Source of the DNA: a bacterium | GTDB taxonomy: Bacteria > Bacillota > Clostridia > Oscillospirales > CAG-272 | Length of the DNA stretch: 64,000 nt | Reading direction: 5' to 3' | NCBI GenBank assembly: GCA_004558975.1 | Contig: SFZB01000002.1 | Span: 4,762 to 68,761 of the forward strand | The notes under the pieces: model-generated | The model's input: only the letters and a program-made list of their open reading frames with translations | The model's database searches: none | Told to the model about the DNA's origin: nothing | Shown here: piece by piece, positions 62,705 to 64,000 of the stretch | Position numbering within the stretch: position 1 is the stretch's first letter | Layout of the letters: the number at the start of each line of letters is the position of its first letter | Position numbers and translations under genes: made by a program

Positions 62705-64000
62705 TTATTTATCCTGGAGGCAGGCGATACCGGGCAGTTCTTTCCCTTCAAGGAATTCGAGGGAAGCGCCGCCGCCGGTGGAGATGTGCGTCATCTTGTC
62801 GGCGTAGCCGAGTTTCTCGACTGCCGCGGCGGAGTCACCGCCGCCGATAATGGAGATCGCGCCGCTCTCGGCGACTGCCTTCGCGACGGCGTCGGTGCCG
62901 GCGGCGAAGTTCTTCCATTCGGAGACGCCCATCGGGCCGTTCCATACGACCGTGCCGGCGCCTGTGATAGTCTTCGCGAACAGTTCACGCGTGACAGGGC
63001 CGATATCGAGACCCATCCAGCCGTCCGGAATGGCGTTCGAGTAGATACGCATATTGATGGTGTTCTCGTCGTATTCGCGACCGATGATGTTATCGACCGG
63101 GATGATGAAGTTGACACCCTTCTTGCGGGCGTTCTCCATGGTTTCGCGGGCGACGTCGATCTTATCCTCTTCGCAGAGGGAGGTACCGACGCGGCAGCCC
63201 AGCGCGCGGAAGAACGTGTATGCCATACCGCCGCCGATGATGAGGGTATCGACCTTATCGATCAGGTTGTTGATGACACCGATCTTGTCGGACACCTTCG
63301 CGCCGCCGAGAATGGCGACGAACGGGCGCTTCGGCTCTTCGAGAGCGTTGCCCATGACCGTGATCTCTTTCTGAATCAGGTAGCCGCAGACAGCCGGCAG
63401 ACCCGCATACATGGCGACACCTGCCGTGGAGGCGTGTGCGCGGTGCGCGGTACCGAACGCGTCATTGACATACAGGCTGGCGTAAGCGCCGAGCTCCTTC
63501 GAGAACTCGGGGTCGTTCTTTTCCTCGCGGGCATCGAAACGGATGTTCTCGAGCAGAACGGCGGTGCCGTCCTTCATCGCGGCAACCTTCGCCTTGGCGT
63601 CCGGCCCGATGATATCGGTCGCGAACGTGACGGGAATGCCGAGTTCGGCGAGGCGGTCGGCGACCGGCTTCAGCGAGAACTTCTCGCGGTCGGCCTTAGC
63701 GGCCTCCAGCAGTTTGGCTTTGGCGGCTGCCTGCTCTTCCGCAGGGAGCGCCTCGACCTTCTTCTTCTCTTTCTTGGTGAGCCCGAAGCCCTCGGTCAGC
63801 ACGTTGTGCGGCTTGCCGAAGTGGGAGCAGAGAATGACCTTCGCACCCTTGCCGAGCAGGTACTTGATGGTGGGGAGCGCCTCGACAATCCGCTTGTCAG
63901 AGGTGATCTGACCGTCCTTCATCGGGACATTGAAATCGCAACGGACGAGTACGGAGGTGCCGGCTTTGATTTCGACGTCTTCCACACTCTTTTTGTGATA
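62705..64000 (-). CDS. pgk: Phosphoglycerate kinase (5' end outside the window)
   Basis: Pgk makes ATP from 1,3-bisphosphoglycerate. The 432 visible residues cover nearly the whole enzyme: [11 protein letters not shown] near the start, [42 protein letters not shown], and the C-terminal nucleotide site [13 protein letters not shown] with [15 protein letters not shown]. The reading frame is open to the right edge ([11 protein letters not shown]...), so the true start lies just beyond base 64000. A GTG at 63985 is internal. An insertion of about 20 residues ([17 protein letters not shown]) follows the substrate loop, as in some Clostridia. Confidence 0.96.
   Translation of the reverse strand, partial: YHKKSVEDVEIKAGTSVLVRCDFNVPMKDGQITSDKRIVEALPTIKYLLGKGAKVILCSHFGKPHNVLTEGFGLTKKEKKKVEALPAEEQAAAKAKLLEAAKADREKFSLKPVADRLAELGIPVTFATDIIGPDAKAKVAAMKDGTAVLLENIRFDAREEKNDPEFSKELGAYASLYVNDAFGTAHRAHASTAGVAMYAGLPAVCGYLIQKEITVMGNALEEPKRPFVAILGGAKVSDKIGVINNLIDKVDTLIIGGGMAYTFFRALGCRVGTSLCEEDKIDVARETMENARKKGVNFIIPVDNIIGREYDENTINMRIYSNAIPDGWMGLDIGPVTRELFAKTITGAGTVVWNGPMGVSEWKNFAAGTDAVAKAVAESGAISIIGGGDSAAAVEKLGYADKMTHISTGGGASLEFLEGKELPGIACLQDK

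Overview
The window reads as GC-rich chromosomal DNA of an anaerobic, fermentative member of the class Clostridia (Bacillota), probably a gut-type lineage. This rests on Rex next to a bifunctional AdhE, two [FeFe]-hydrogenase-family proteins, a PII-like c-di-AMP receptor, a SpoIIQ-like M23 peptidase, a 2-keto-3-deoxygluconate route, lipoproteins with clear lipoboxes, and consensus -35/-10 promoters. The genus cannot be read from the sequence. There is no prophage, CRISPR array, tRNA or rRNA. The only mobile-type gene is one lone tyrosine recombinase.

Left part (1-8.7 kb): a partial unknown gene, then a complete F-type ATP synthase operon with a consensus promoter. It has two small AtpI/AtpZ-like membrane proteins followed by atpB-E-F-H-A-G-D-C. 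The c subunit carries the Na+-type signature with a second glutamate (two-carboxylate motif). The epsilon subunit lacks its C-terminal helical domain. A strong terminator and a 4 x 19-bp tandem repeat follow.

8.7-15.2 kb (minus strand): an M3 oligoendopeptidase; a tightly overlapped operon lgt-darA-chromate transporter (two half-size proteins); a MalY/PatB-type aminotransferase with a DUF3737 beta-helix protein.

15.5-20.3 kb: a hydrogen-metabolism and putative H2-sensing operon. It holds two tandem thioredoxin-like [2Fe-2S] ferredoxins, a PAS-containing sensory-type hydrogenase, a SpoIIE-type PP2C phosphatase and a group-B-like [FeFe] hydrogenase. 20.4-26.6 kb: a redox and ethanol block (rex, adhE, a LysR regulator) bracketed by two inverted paralogous phosphotransferase-fold kinases.

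27-36.5 kb: an SGNH esterase, a heterodimeric ABC exporter, undecaprenyl-diphosphate phosphatase, KDPG aldolase and KDG kinase preceded by palindromes, an unexplained ~200-bp highly structured intergenic segment, and a frameshifted leucine-rich-repeat lipoprotein.

36.7-43.1 kb: uvrB-uvrA followed by an unusual dUTPase fused to Sel1 repeats. 43.4-47 kb: a SpoIIQ-like peptidase, homoserine dehydrogenase, and a sodium:alanine symporter whose coding end overlaps hom and its terminator.

47-54.6 kb: typA; thiN; a TPP riboswitch with a terminator controlling a long ThiT-like transporter; rnpB (RNase P RNA); a 37-residue ORF with an attenuator-like terminator upstream of adenine deaminase; and the lone integrase. 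54.9-59.8 kb: an operon of a MurD-like ligase, a PLP lyase of the aluminium-resistance family, a lipoprotein and a cysteine desulfurase. 59.9-64 kb: a small conserved protein, rlmH, a DUF4097 lipoprotein, and tpiA-pgk (pgk runs off the window).

Functionally the window fits an obligate fermenter. Sugar acids and sugars feed glycolysis (pgk, tpiA, kdgK/eda), reducing equivalents leave as ethanol and H2 under Rex and probably H2/redox-sensing control, and an ion-coupled ATP synthase balances the membrane gradient. Start codons were set by Shine-Dalgarno position. Promoters and terminators were read by eye.
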